Shown here one piece after another: positions 8,303-18,308 of a stretch of DNA of 28,060 nucleotides; positions within the stretch are counted from its first letter, which is position 1, and every line of letters starts with the position of its first letter. The notes beneath the pieces were generated by a model, which was not told the origin of the DNA, did no database searches, and saw only the letters and a list, made by a program, of their open reading frames with translations. Source of the stretch: a virus; IMG/VR virus record IMGVR_UViG_3300032087_003037, positions 1 through 28,060 of that record, one strand, 5' to 3'. Position numbers and translations under genes: made by a program.

Positions 8303-10266
8303 TGTCCTGGTCCTGTAGGGTTCAAGTCTGCAGCGCCTGAAATAGCTAACTTCGTTGCGTCGACAAGACCCTCAGATAACAATGAGTTTCCTAATAACAC
8401 CTTACCAGTTTCAGTAGTTGGATCACCACCGTGTCCATGTATAGCACCGCTTTTTCCTATGGTAAATAAGTTGGCTTTATCTTCAAAATCTGTTCCTTGT
8501 GTATACCTGTTAAATAAAACGTCGTTTAGCAAATCGTATAGCTGGCTAAAGTCTTTTGCTTTAGCAACCAGTTTGCTATCTTGATAAAGAGCTTTTTTAT
8601 AAAACTTAGTATTTATTAACTGTTGATATTGTTGTTGTATTTGAGGGAACCTCATTAGATCCGCATCTTCTAAAACCTGTAACATTTTGTTTGTTAAAGT
8701 GTAATACGTAAGTTCTCCTCTGTCTACCTTTTCAGTTTTTTCTTCCAACAAACCACGTAGTTTTAAATCGCTTATTGTGTTGTTGTCCATTGTTGTTTTT
8801 CTGTACGCGTTTACCAACAACCTTTCAAAAACGTTTCTTGTATTCTCACCGTGCTTACCCTCTATCATATTGTAGTTTGTTTGAAGCTTTGCTTCAAGCG
8901 CTTCACCTATAGCATCATCCGCAAGGAAATAACTCATAGCGTCATCATACGTACCAACAAACGCGATCGATGAATTACCAACGTCATTTACTAGACTTTG
9001 CATCCATATTTTTTTGTATTTACCCATATCAACTATTTCTCCAGTTTCCTGATTAAATATAGTTGAATCTTTACCATATGTTGATACTACTTCATTTGTT
9101 ACCGCTGTATAAAAACCTTTTAAAGCTTTTTCTTTTCGAGCCGTTACACTTCCGCCATATCTAATTTCACTTTCTTCTTTAAGGCGATTTTGTTCGTCTA
9201 TAAGTCTTTGGTTTTGAATCCCCTTACCAGCTTTAATAAACTGATTACTTATATCTAGCGTAAAATCTCTAATAAAATCTTCTACTCCTTGTATGACATC
9301 TGGCTGCTCTATACCGGCGTTTAATACCATACCTTTTTCTTTTCTTACTTTAGCATTAAAAAACGCGTGCCAATTTCCCTCTTTTATATGCTTATCTGCG
9401 TCCTTAACTAGTGTTCTAAATAGCTCTTCGTATCGTGCGTCTTCTTTAGGCGTCAATGTATCTTTGATGTTACCACCAGAAAACTCTGGTGATATTGTTA
9501 CCTTAGCATTTAATAATTCAAGCTTCTCATAGTAATTAAGGTTATTAAGAACATCTCCTAGAAGCTCTGTTTGCAGAGCACCTGCTTCGGCCGAGTCTTC
9601 TACAGATGTTGTTGCTATGTTAGCAAGCTTTTCTATGTAACCCGTTTTTAAACCTTCTGTTGGTTGATCAAATGATCTAAGATCTTTTAAGTCTACAGGG
9701 CCTAATCCTTCAATGTCAACCATTACTTTACCACCATCTGTAAAGTAAACATCCTTAACAACTTCTGCATCGCCGTTTTTGTAATCTCCATTTATTAACT
9801 CTGTATAAGCTTCTCTTACTAAAAATTCGTCTGAGCTTAAATTTTCATTAATAACATCTGGATAAAAATCACCAGGATCTTCTGCAAAGGCATTTTCATC
9901 TTCTTGTAAAGACTGTATGCTACCTTGCATCCTAGATATTTCTTTTATTATCTCTGCGTTTCTTTGTCTAGCTTCAACAGCCGCGTTAGAAAGATCAGGT
10001 CTATTGTATGCTATGCTAGCATTTTTCTTATATTCTTCTTGTAATGTTGTTACTCTTTCAAGTATTTTAGGTTCAAAAAAAGATAATGTTGTATCAAAAA
10101 CTTGAGGTGTTGCTTCTAAATCTTTTATTTTTTGATCAAACTTTCTTTGATAGTGTTTAGTTAATACCTCTGAGTTCATACCTTGCATTATGGTTTTGCC
10201 CCAGTCTACTACTGTTTGTGATGCTAAACTACTACCCTCTGTTCTTTTTTCTTTAAAAAATGCCAT
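8299..10266 (-). CDS. Internal virion / cargo protein candidate, 655 residues, unknown family
   Basis: I do not recognise a domain in this 655-residue protein. It is hydrophilic, has no signal peptide or membrane segment, and has long helical, charged stretches (for example residues 40-125, with many Glu, Lys and Gln), plus a short beta-rich patch near 165-195 (KDVYFTDGGKVMVDIEGLG). It lies between the Gly-rich 246-residue protein and the giant multidomain protein and is translationally coupled to the latter by an ATGA overlap. In podoviruses and crAss-like phages this position, after the muzzle/tail stabilisation gene, normally holds the ejected or 'cargo' proteins. A structural, probably internal, role is therefore likely but rests on context alone. 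The start ATG follows an A/T-only leader (AAAATAATAATATG). Confidence 0.75.
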   Translation of the reverse strand: MAFFKEKRTEGSSLASQTVVDWGKTIMQGMNSEVLTKHYQRKFDQKIKDLEATPQVFDTTLSFFEPKILERVTTLQEEYKKNASIAYNRPDLSNAAVEARQRNAEIIKEISRMQGSIQSLQEDENAFAEDPGDFYPDVINENLSSDEFLVREAYTELINGDYKNGDAEVVKDVYFTDGGKVMVDIEGLGPVDLKDLRSFDQPTEGLKTGYIEKLANIATTSVEDSAEAGALQTELLGDVLNNLNYYEKLELLNAKVTISPEFSGGNIKDTLTPKEDARYEELFRTLVKDADKHIKEGNWHAFFNAKVRKEKGMVLNAGIEQPDVIQGVEDFIRDFTLDISNQFIKAGKGIQNQRLIDEQNRLKEESEIRYGGSVTARKEKALKGFYTAVTNEVVSTYGKDSTIFNQETGEIVDMGKYKKIWMQSLVNDVGNSSIAFVGTYDDAMSYFLADDAIGEALEAKLQTNYNMIEGKHGENTRNVFERLLVNAYRKTTMDNNTISDLKLRGLLEEKTEKVDRGELTYYTLTNKMLQVLEDADLMRFPQIQQQYQQLINTKFYKKALYQDSKLVAKAKDFSQLYDLLNDVLFNRYTQGTDFEDKANLFTIGKSGAIHGHGGDPTTETGKVLLGNSLLSEGLVDATKLAISGAADLNPTGPGQ

Positions 10267-10279
10267 ATTATTATTTTAA

Positions 10280-11020
10280 TTAAGGTTTTGCAAACAACCC
10301 AGACGCGCCTAACTGCGCGACGCCACCAACTATATTACCTATTCCTGTGCCTATCGCTGTTCTTTTTGCTTCAAGCACTTCATTTGCTGATTCTAATCTG
10401 TCCGCTGCATATCCCGTTAACACAGATGCTTTTTCAGCTCTTAACTGCTGCGCAGCTTGTTCACCTTGACCTATTGCCACTTGTCTAGACATTTCGCCTT
10501 CAGCTGTTGCAAATATATTTCTTGATTCTTGTTCACCTATAGAAGCTGATGCTTGCTGCATCATCTGTGTACTTTGATTAGCCATCGCTTGTGCTAGCGC
10601 AGCTACGCCGCTACCACCAGCAGCCATACGAGATTGTGAGAGTATATCTGTTAAAGCCTGTTGACCTTGTTGCGCTTGAAACTCTGCTTGTTGTTTATTT
10701 ACTGTTAAGTTAGTATACGGGTTTCTCATTCTTGCAAAAGGGTTACTAACATCAACACCTCGTAAGCCGCTTAACTCTCTTTGAAAATCTTGAGAAGCTT
10801 TTTTTCTTTGTCTTTTTGCTTTGCCCATACCAGATAGTCCACCTATGATACCACCGATACCTCCTACTACGCCTGTAGCTCCTTGTGTCATTAAACCTCT
10901 ATCAACATCACCACCTGCCATATAATGACCAGTTAGGTTATATTTTGCTTGTTTACCTAGTTGACCAAGTCCTTTGATTGGAGCTCCTAAAATATTTCCT
11001 ATTTTTCCAAATATACTCAT
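10280..11020 (-). CDS. Gly/Ala/Gln-rich internal virion protein candidate (ejection protein-like)
   Basis: This 246-residue protein has a Gly-rich hydrophobic patch at 47-66 (GATGVVGGIGGIIGGLSGMG), a basic stretch at 67-75, and a long Ala/Gln-rich helical middle (about 105-215, with AQAMANQSTQMMQQASASIG). A second Gly-rich hydrophobic patch sits near the C-terminus (222-243, GTGIGNIVGGVAQLGASGLF). Two glycine-zipper-like membrane-active patches around an amphipathic helical core are typical of small podovirus ejection proteins such as those of T7 and P22, although sequence similarity to these is not claimed. The position just after the muzzle gene and before two large internal proteins supports a place among the ejected proteins. 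It starts 26 bases after the stop of the 110-residue gene. Confidence 0.75.
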   Translation of the reverse strand: MSIFGKIGNILGAPIKGLGQLGKQAKYNLTGHYMAGGDVDRGLMTQGATGVVGGIGGIIGGLSGMGKAKRQRKKASQDFQRELSGLRGVDVSNPFARMRNPYTNLTVNKQQAEFQAQQGQQALTDILSQSRMAAGGSGVAALAQAMANQSTQMMQQASASIGEQESRNIFATAEGEMSRQVAIGQGEQAAQQLRAEKASVLTGYAADRLESANEVLEAKRTAIGTGIGNIVGGVAQLGASGLFAKP

Positions 11021-11046
11021 GCTATTATAATTACATTAATTTCTTA

Positions 11047-11379
11047 TTATTTACTACTCTCAGCTATCTCGGAAGATAACTGAAATAATTCAGCTTCTTC
11101 AGTGCTGTTGTTTTTCATTACAGCTTCAGCAAAATAACCTATTATATCTGCTTGATGTGCTTTATTGTTCTTAGCAAAAAATACATAGTCATCTTGACTA
11201 GGTGCTTTAGTTGTATCAGATATACTAACTGTTATTACTTTAGTAGTAAAATTGATAGTTGCTATAGTACCTAGCTCAATCACAGTTGTTGAGCCATTTG
11301 CTTGATAAAACAAAAGGTCACCAACCTGAGCTTGCTCATTTAAATCGTACGTAAGTGTTATTGTTATTGTTCTTGCCAT
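11047..11379 (-). CDS. Small beta-rich protein after the muzzle gene, unknown function
   Basis: This protein has 110 residues. The first ~70 are strongly beta-patterned (ITITLTYDLN, GDLLFYQ, TVIELGTIATINF, KVITVSISDT). A short acidic helical tail follows (EEAELFQLSSEIAESSK). There is no signal peptide, membrane segment or cysteine. It is nine bases downstream of the 2304-residue muzzle gene, so it could be a small tail or neck component, a decoration protein, or a chaperone for the large tail protein. No family is recognised and no role can be assigned from sequence alone. The start ATGGCAAGA follows an AAAAAGAAATT leader. Confidence 0.7.
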   Translation of the reverse strand: MARTITITLTYDLNEQAQVGDLLFYQANGSTTVIELGTIATINFTTKVITVSISDTTKAPSQDDYVFFAKNNKAHQADIIGYFAEAVMKNNSTEEAELFQLSSEIAESSK

Positions 11380-11388
11380 AATTTCTTT

Positions 11389-14300
11389 TTAACACGTTGT
11401 TCCACCTATAGAACCACATGCGTTACCTAATGTTGCGTAATGTGTGTTGCCAGAAGCATAAGCTGTAGGTGAAGCTGTAGATGCACCTGTTATCTGACCA
11501 ATTGACTCAGTGCTAGAGCAGCCACTTCCTATATCTCTCAATCTTATAAACTTACCAGTTAAAGTTGCATAGTTACATGCTCCAGTAGTTGTACTACCAC
11601 CGCTACATACTGTCGTAGGATGTATGTACTTGTATGTGCCGATTGGGAATAAGCTAGTGCAATCATAAAGTAACACCGAATAAGATGCTGTACTTGAAGC
11701 TGGACCAGTAACTAACTCATCAAGATTACCTAGTTCTATTTCTATCGCAGCTGTTCCACCAGCCTCTGACTGTGTACCATCACCATATATGTTTATAGTT
11801 AATAAACCTGTAACTGTTAATTTCGTTCCTGATACAGTTGTTGTTAAGTCAGATATTTCATAGCTAGCACCATCTTTATCTGTAGGATCAGCAACAAAAT
11901 CAGATGCTACAACATCACGCGATTTTGTTAATGTTGTTGCACTATCATCAAACTCATACTTAAAAGGTATATATTTTTGTGGGTTTGATTTTTGATCTTT
12001 TGGTACGTGATAGGTTTGTGCTGTTCTTGTTATACCTGTTGTTGCTGCAACACCTACGCTGTTGTAAGGATCAGAAGCTTCGTTAAAGTAATCTAAATCA
12101 TCGTCTGCAAATATAGTACCATTACCTGCTGCTAAAGCACCACCAGTACCTGCCCAGTCACTGTTACCATCACTATTATTCCACTTAAGTATAATTTTTG
12201 AAGTACCATGTTGTATTATTTCAGCATGATGAGTACCGCCTGACTTAGTTGCTATTGTACTCATTAAGTCACTACCTGTTAACGTAAACTGATACGCGTC
12301 TAAATATTTTTTGTTTTCTCTGCTAGGTAAAGTTACCTCAACTCTTTTATATCCTTTAGTTCCAGTGCTTGGTATCTCTAAAGAGTCAGATGTTATGTTG
12401 CTAGCACTATCATTTAATTTAACACCAATACTTGTAGCGTTAGAACCTCTATCAACACCAAATGTAGCACCAGGATCACCGTATACTTTTAAATATCTTT
12501 TTGATAATTCATAAGGTACTTCTGCTTCATCCAATACATAAAGATCTTCTAACGATCCACCTTCTGGTAAAATGCCAATAGGTGCATAGCTTTCTACTAC
12601 AACACCACGTATTTTAGGGTCGTCTGTTTTGTCAAATGATTCTGCTGTATTTACATTTACTAAAACACGTACTAAATTATAAACAGCTTTAGTGCCTTCG
12701 TAATATACTATATCACCCATGTCACCAAATGTGTAGAATATATTAAAGTCACATTGTATTAAATTATTAGCTGCGTTGTATCTTCTTTCAGTAACTTCAA
12801 ACCTATATGAACCTGTATTATCTCTTGATCTTACAACGTCTAACACTGGGTCTTCATTAACAAATTGACCATCGCGCCACTCACCAAAAGCATAACCTGC
12901 CTCAGCTGCTATTGTTACATTTGTTGCTATTTGTGATTCTGGTCCGTTAGCAGAATTAAGTGATACGTATTTTTTAAGACCAGCGGCAAATGGACTATCA
13001 AGAACATTAAGTCTATTACCTTGTATATACCATTCATGCTGCGCGTTTTTAACAAGTTCACCACCAGATGCTGTAATAGTTATTGTTACATCTAAACCAG
13101 CTGTTGTTATGTTGCCAGCAGCATTTAACGTAAGTGTTAAATTTTGCTGCGTGTCTGTTGCACCACTAGGTGTCCATGTGGTTATATTAGCGTCACCGCT
13201 TATAGTCATGGTTTCAGGTAAATATCTATTACCTGTACTATCTAATTGCATTATAATGGCAATAGAACTTATAGCATCACCAACGTTAACTTCTTTTCCA
13301 AACACGTTGTTTACCTCACCTGTTGTAGCTGTGCCCGCTGTGTAACCAGCTGGTGTTCCTGTAATCTTAATACTATTATCTTTTAAACCTAGTATAGTAA
13401 TATTTACCTGGCCTTTGCTTTGACCTGGATCACTTACCGTAGCAACAGTACCTAAACCTTGCACTGAATATTCAGACGCATCTAAATTTGTTTTTGTAGT
13501 TGTATCGCCACGTAAGTGATTATAAAATTTATTTTCTTTACCTATAAACTCTTGTATACTACCTGTTTGTAGGTCTGTAGTTATAGAATCTAAGTACCAA
13601 CCTTTTTGTCTTTCTTCAGATGTTAACGCATTTAGTTGAGTTTCTGTAGGTGTTAATTCAATTAGCCTTGCTAGTGTTAAATTATCAGCTGCGGTATATG
13701 TTACCTCTGGTGTACCAGCTGCACCTAAATATCTATACCTTCTTTGCTTTGATCCTTCGTAAGATAATGTTTTAAAGCTCTTTACTGTATCGCTTGCTTC
13801 GTTAAACAATACATTTATACTTGAATCAGCAGCACTACCACCATAAAAAGTGTTTCTCGTTTCGTTGTCATGGCTGTATAGTAAACCTTTTTTAAATGTA
13901 TAATACGTGTCATTTATACTCAAACCATTTTCTTGTATAAAAGATTTAAAGCTTGTCCATCCACCACCTTCACCAGCTGCTTCAGAAAATGCTAATGTTT
14001 TTTCTTCTGGTGTATAAACATCAGAGCTAAAGTTATGAGAACCATCAAAACTCCAATAGCCTGATTTATGAAGTGTTAATACATACTCATCTTTGTTGTC
14101 ATCGTAACTACCTATTAAAGCTGTAGAGGTTGGTAGTTCATCGCCAAAGAAATCACCCATGCCTTTACTACCAATGTCAGTTAAACCATCTCTTGATAAC
14201 CTTAACACAGTGCCTCTAGCTTTATCTGTAAAATAAGATCTGTAAGCATAAGAAACAAATGACTCAGGGTTTTTACTTATACCATACTCACCAACGTAAG

Positions 14301-17300
14301 GCACTGCTTGGCCTAGTACGTTTGTACTTGCTATTAACTGTGGGTTACCGTCAGCATTGAATATAGCATCCTTGTTCGCAACTATGTTTATTATTTTATC
14401 TTCATTACAAGATATTAAGTTACTGTCTCTTGCTTTTAGTTTTTGTATTGAACCATACTCTGGATTTAAATCTTTTGTTATTTTTTCTGCTATTAAAAAT
14501 TGATTTGAGTTGTTAATAGATTTTTTATTTACATAAACACCTGAGTATATAAGGCTTGCTTTTTTTCTTTCTTCTTTAAACTGTTGCTCTAATATTGTAG
14601 ATACCTTTGGTCCTTTATCAATAAACACTTGGTTAAAATCATCTCTAATTCTATTTGACTCTACACCATTAGCAAAGCTAAAACAGTTAAACCAGTTTAA
14701 TCTGTCAAAACCAACGTGACCACCTTCTTCAACATGTATTATTGTATTACTACCACTAAACTCCACAACCTTATGCTTTGAAACTTTAACTGTTGTGGTA
14801 TAACCTGTTGATAACTGTGCAAATGTTAAAACATCAAGCGTGCTAATGTCGTTTACAATAACATCAAGCGTTACGGTATTTTTATCTCTATCAACGTTTA
14901 TTACTTTAGGATTATCAACTGTAAATGATCGAGTGCCAGATGTTGCTCTTAAAACGTAAGCTACATTTGCAGAGTTACCAGAATCACCTTCTTGCTCATC
15001 GTTTAATATAGCTATTGCGTCACTTGCTTCGTGATAAACATCAAGCTCTGCTATTTCTTTTGGCTCTGTTTCAAACACTGCTGCATTGTCAACCCTTATA
15101 TTTTCATTGTCTTGATTGATGTTTAATTTAACTATATCTACTTTAACTATAGGATCACCACTAAGGGCATTATCTAGCTCAAAGTTATCAGCAAATGGTT
15201 CACCATCTAATGTTTCAAAAGCCCACTCTCTTACAAACCACTGAGTACCAGCCGCTGTCCCATCCCAATTATCTAAGTTAAAATAATTTTGAAAATCATC
15301 CATAGCTCTTGGATGCTTGACTATTTTGTATATAACACTTTTATTACCACTAGCGTTTTCAAAGCGTATCAACGCACCTTCTTTTATTTTCTTTAAATCT
15401 TCAAAAAAGTTTAAACTGTTTATAGCACCTTCAACAGCATCAAGATCTACTCTTTCACTGCTACTACCTAAAAACGTACCATCTACACTAAAGTTTGTAA
15501 ACGTTAAAGCAAAGAAGTTAAGACCTTTGTATGGGTGTGTGTTGCTGTATTTGTAGTTAGTGGTGTCTATAGCATACGGATCTGGCGCGTTCATTGTTTG
15601 GTTTGACGTGCTATTACCTAATAACTCCCATGAAGCAACTGGCGTTGTATTAGATCTGTATTCTGTTTCACTGACTTGACTGTCAATATTTGCTATGCTA
15701 CCGATAACAGTATATGCTGATTGTTGTAAAGGGCTTGTTCTTTCTATAAACTGCTCAAACAAATCATCACGTAATATCTTAGCAAAAAATCTACCTTCTA
15801 GCTCTGCTCTTTCTCTTTTTTCATTTTTACTAATTCTTAAATTTATTTTAGATCCTGAACCTAAAGCTAGTAACCACTCGTCTTCGCTCACTATAGGCTC
15901 TCTTAGTTCTAACTCAATAGATGGCATATTCTTTCTAGTATTTCTATCTCCAAGAAAAGCGCTAGTTAGTGTGTATGTTTTACTTTCATATTCTGTAGTT
16001 TTAAACTTAACAATAGCTTCACCATCTTGTAGCATTTTTTCTATTTCTTCTACATTTGTATTTTCTTGTGCTTCTAATCTAACTCTCTTTGATCCATTAA
16101 CAAAACTCGCTACTGCTTCTGTGTAGTTCGCTGTGTTGATTGTTTTAAAATCAGCTGCTTTTTTAAATACAGTTGTGTACTCTAAATAAGATGGTGGTAC
16201 TGTTTGTAAGTCTAATATTTTAAATTTAGCATTTGTATCTACAGGAAAATCATTAGCATGCTGCTTTTTTAATTCTATGTAATCACCAGCAGAAATTTTG
16301 TTTACTTCTGATGAAGGAAACGCTAGCCATATATTACCATCTTCCGCTTCAAAGAACGTATCTAGTATTAAATTATAATACTCACTAGCTCCTTCTTTAA
16401 TAAACCACTTGTAGTGCGTTGCCCAACCTGGTGGCGTTGTTGTTATATTACCTACTAATTTATTTTGTTTCTTAGCTGAATCTTTTGGTACAAACGTCGA
16501 GGCTTTTTGACTTGTAAATACAGGTGATTGTCTACCGTAAGTATCTTGATACACAACACCAAGTTGATAAGTTCTAAGTGACTTTACAGATTTTCTACCC
16601 AAGTTTCGTTTGTCAAATATTATTTCCATGGTACCACTTGTTGGCGCTATAGGGTCAAATAAAACAAAAGTTCTACCTTGACTATCAATATCTAATACTC
16701 TTGGAAAATCTAAAGGAGGTAACAGCGTGCCATCAACAAATATCTCTACATCTTGTGCCTGCGTTGGAAGCTCTGTAAAGTTAGTTAAGCTAAGATAAAA
16801 TAACTTTGTGCTACCGTTAGAAGTAAACGCTTGTCTCTCAGTTGTGTCACTTGATTCTTGCGTGGCTTCTATTTTAGGGTCTGTATCAACATCATAATTT
16901 TCAACATAGTTACCATATACAATTCTATTACCAATAAGCTCTTGCGCTTTAGCATATCTAGGTACAGCATCAAAAGGCCTAAGCAATTGGCTTGATTCAA
17001 CTAAAGATTTAAGTAATTCTCTAGTTAATTTGTATGTTGATCCTTCTTTAATTGTATTAACTATACGAACATTATTGTTGTTTGACTCTTTGTATAATAT
17101 ATCAACAGACTCAACGTTGTTTGGAAAACCAGACGCTAAGTCTGGAAAGGTTAGTGTTAACTCTCTTATTATATTTTCCATACCTTTATTATGCCCTATA
17201 ACAGCTCTATAATCATATCTTCCTGGTTTAAAAGCTATTTCAGAGAAAGGTGAAAAACAAGAGTATTCATTATCTTTGTATTTATACCTATATGCAAACC

Positions 17301-18303
17301 TCACAAACTTTAACTTGTATAACGAATCATCTTGCTCTAAAGTACAAGCGTATGTTAAGTCTGTGTTTAGTGGTATTCTTGAATCTATAGATATTAATCT
17401 TATTGATACTTCGTAATTATCTTCAGCGCTATTTATTTTTTCAATAGATGTTATAACGCCTCTTACATTTAAATCACGCTTTATATTATCAATATCTCTT
17501 CTTGTAGTTATTTTTATTATATCACCTTTAACCCAAGCTTCTGGTGATACTTGTATTGTTATAGTTACGTTGTCGTTTATTTTTGTCAGCTCGTAATTAC
17601 CTGAACCTATTGGTTCTTCTCCAGAAAAGTCATGAGTTATATATATTGGATTGCCAATTATACCGATTGTTTTTTCTCTTGATGACGATGTCATCCCGAG
17701 CGTTGGCGCTGTAAGTGGTGATTTTTTAATAACAGTTATATGTTCTTCTTTAAAATCCTCGCTGTTTATTTGCGTGTGAGTGTTAAAATCAGCTGTACCA
17801 TCAATACACTGTTGTATGTTTATTTTTTTAGGTTCATGCTCATCGTCAGTAAAAAACATCATACCATCAATGATGTTAATGCCTGTTATTAAATATTTTT
17901 CTTGAAAATTAAGTATTTGTTTTTTGTCTACTAATACTGGCTGCACTAAATTAGTTTCTGTGTTGTATTCGGCTATAATACTATAATTTATATAGCTACT
18001 ATTTCTTGACTGTGGTATAGATATAAACCAATATAACTTATTGTTTTCTGTATCTGCTACACTACCAACACAAATTGCATTTGCACCACCAGTCAAGTTG
18101 TTTATGTATGTAGACCATTGCGTGTTTACAGTTTGGTTTTTTCTTTCCTGGTTACCTAGTATGTTTTGTACTGAACCAACATTAGATCCTTCAGATGTTA
18201 CAACCTCTATATTTTGCGCGTCTCTATAATAACCTTGCGGTACAATTCTCTCATCGAGATCCTTGTTCATAGCACCTCCAACAAAATTTCTTTTTATCTC
18301 CAT
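11389..18303 (-). CDS. Giant tail stabilisation / 'muzzle' protein with adhesin-like C-terminal extension
   Basis: The first 31 residues (NFVGGAMNKDLDERIVPQG followed by YYRDAQN) match the start of phage tail stabilisation proteins (P22 gp10-like, the crAss-like muzzle), which close the distal tail end with a beta-propeller-like body. At 2304 residues it is much longer than classic stabilisation proteins of roughly 500-900 residues. Residues about 493-566 hold a module (F-x-x-N-G-S-T ... IFVDGTLL ... P-x-x-G-T) that also occurs at the N-terminus of the neighbouring ring protein. The C-terminal half is mostly Thr/Ser/Gly-rich beta sequence, including Ig-like stretches and an InlB-repeat-like motif (GYAFGEW near residue 1805). 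The last 90 residues contain six cysteines and end in Cys. The N-terminal assignment is fairly firm. A receptor-binding role for the extension is inference. Confidence 0.85.
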   Translation of the reverse strand: MEIKRNFVGGAMNKDLDERIVPQGYYRDAQNIEVVTSEGSNVGSVQNILGNQERKNQTVNTQWSTYINNLTGGANAICVGSVADTENNKLYWFISIPQSRNSSYINYSIIAEYNTETNLVQPVLVDKKQILNFQEKYLITGINIIDGMMFFTDDEHEPKKINIQQCIDGTADFNTHTQINSEDFKEEHITVIKKSPLTAPTLGMTSSSREKTIGIIGNPIYITHDFSGEEPIGSGNYELTKINDNVTITIQVSPEAWVKGDIIKITTRRDIDNIKRDLNVRGVITSIEKINSAEDNYEVSIRLISIDSRIPLNTDLTYACTLEQDDSLYKLKFVRFAYRYKYKDNEYSCFSPFSEIAFKPGRYDYRAVIGHNKGMENIIRELTLTFPDLASGFPNNVESVDILYKESNNNNVRIVNTIKEGSTYKLTRELLKSLVESSQLLRPFDAVPRYAKAQELIGNRIVYGNYVENYDVDTDPKIEATQESSDTTERQAFTSNGSTKLFYLSLTNFTELPTQAQDVEIFVDGTLLPPLDFPRVLDIDSQGRTFVLFDPIAPTSGTMEIIFDKRNLGRKSVKSLRTYQLGVVYQDTYGRQSPVFTSQKASTFVPKDSAKKQNKLVGNITTTPPGWATHYKWFIKEGASEYYNLILDTFFEAEDGNIWLAFPSSEVNKISAGDYIELKKQHANDFPVDTNAKFKILDLQTVPPSYLEYTTVFKKAADFKTINTANYTEAVASFVNGSKRVRLEAQENTNVEEIEKMLQDGEAIVKFKTTEYESKTYTLTSAFLGDRNTRKNMPSIELELREPIVSEDEWLLALGSGSKINLRISKNEKRERAELEGRFFAKILRDDLFEQFIERTSPLQQSAYTVIGSIANIDSQVSETEYRSNTTPVASWELLGNSTSNQTMNAPDPYAIDTTNYKYSNTHPYKGLNFFALTFTNFSVDGTFLGSSSERVDLDAVEGAINSLNFFEDLKKIKEGALIRFENASGNKSVIYKIVKHPRAMDDFQNYFNLDNWDGTAAGTQWFVREWAFETLDGEPFADNFELDNALSGDPIVKVDIVKLNINQDNENIRVDNAAVFETEPKEIAELDVYHEASDAIAILNDEQEGDSGNSANVAYVLRATSGTRSFTVDNPKVINVDRDKNTVTLDVIVNDISTLDVLTFAQLSTGYTTTVKVSKHKVVEFSGSNTIIHVEEGGHVGFDRLNWFNCFSFANGVESNRIRDDFNQVFIDKGPKVSTILEQQFKEERKKASLIYSGVYVNKKSINNSNQFLIAEKITKDLNPEYGSIQKLKARDSNLISCNEDKIINIVANKDAIFNADGNPQLIASTNVLGQAVPYVGEYGISKNPESFVSYAYRSYFTDKARGTVLRLSRDGLTDIGSKGMGDFFGDELPTSTALIGSYDDNKDEYVLTLHKSGYWSFDGSHNFSSDVYTPEEKTLAFSEAAGEGGGWTSFKSFIQENGLSINDTYYTFKKGLLYSHDNETRNTFYGGSAADSSINVLFNEASDTVKSFKTLSYEGSKQRRYRYLGAAGTPEVTYTAADNLTLARLIELTPTETQLNALTSEERQKGWYLDSITTDLQTGSIQEFIGKENKFYNHLRGDTTTKTNLDASEYSVQGLGTVATVSDPGQSKGQVNITILGLKDNSIKITGTPAGYTAGTATTGEVNNVFGKEVNVGDAISSIAIIMQLDSTGNRYLPETMTISGDANITTWTPSGATDTQQNLTLTLNAAGNITTAGLDVTITITASGGELVKNAQHEWYIQGNRLNVLDSPFAAGLKKYVSLNSANGPESQIATNVTIAAEAGYAFGEWRDGQFVNEDPVLDVVRSRDNTGSYRFEVTERRYNAANNLIQCDFNIFYTFGDMGDIVYYEGTKAVYNLVRVLVNVNTAESFDKTDDPKIRGVVVESYAPIGILPEGGSLEDLYVLDEAEVPYELSKRYLKVYGDPGATFGVDRGSNATSIGVKLNDSASNITSDSLEIPSTGTKGYKRVEVTLPSRENKKYLDAYQFTLTGSDLMSTIATKSGGTHHAEIIQHGTSKIILKWNNSDGNSDWAGTGGALAAGNGTIFADDDLDYFNEASDPYNSVGVAATTGITRTAQTYHVPKDQKSNPQKYIPFKYEFDDSATTLTKSRDVVASDFVADPTDKDGASYEISDLTTTVSGTKLTVTGLLTINIYGDGTQSEAGGTAAIEIELGNLDELVTGPASSTASYSVLLYDCTSLFPIGTYKYIHPTTVCSGGSTTTGACNYATLTGKFIRLRDIGSGCSSTESIGQITGASTASPTAYASGNTHYATLGNACGSIGGTTC

Positions 18304-18308
18304 ACTAA

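Noticed and set aside
15695-16126. 143-residue plus-strand open frame opposite the muzzle gene
   Set aside because: Ser/Leu-rich shadow of the minus-strand gene with no family motif; the real gene is continuous through it.
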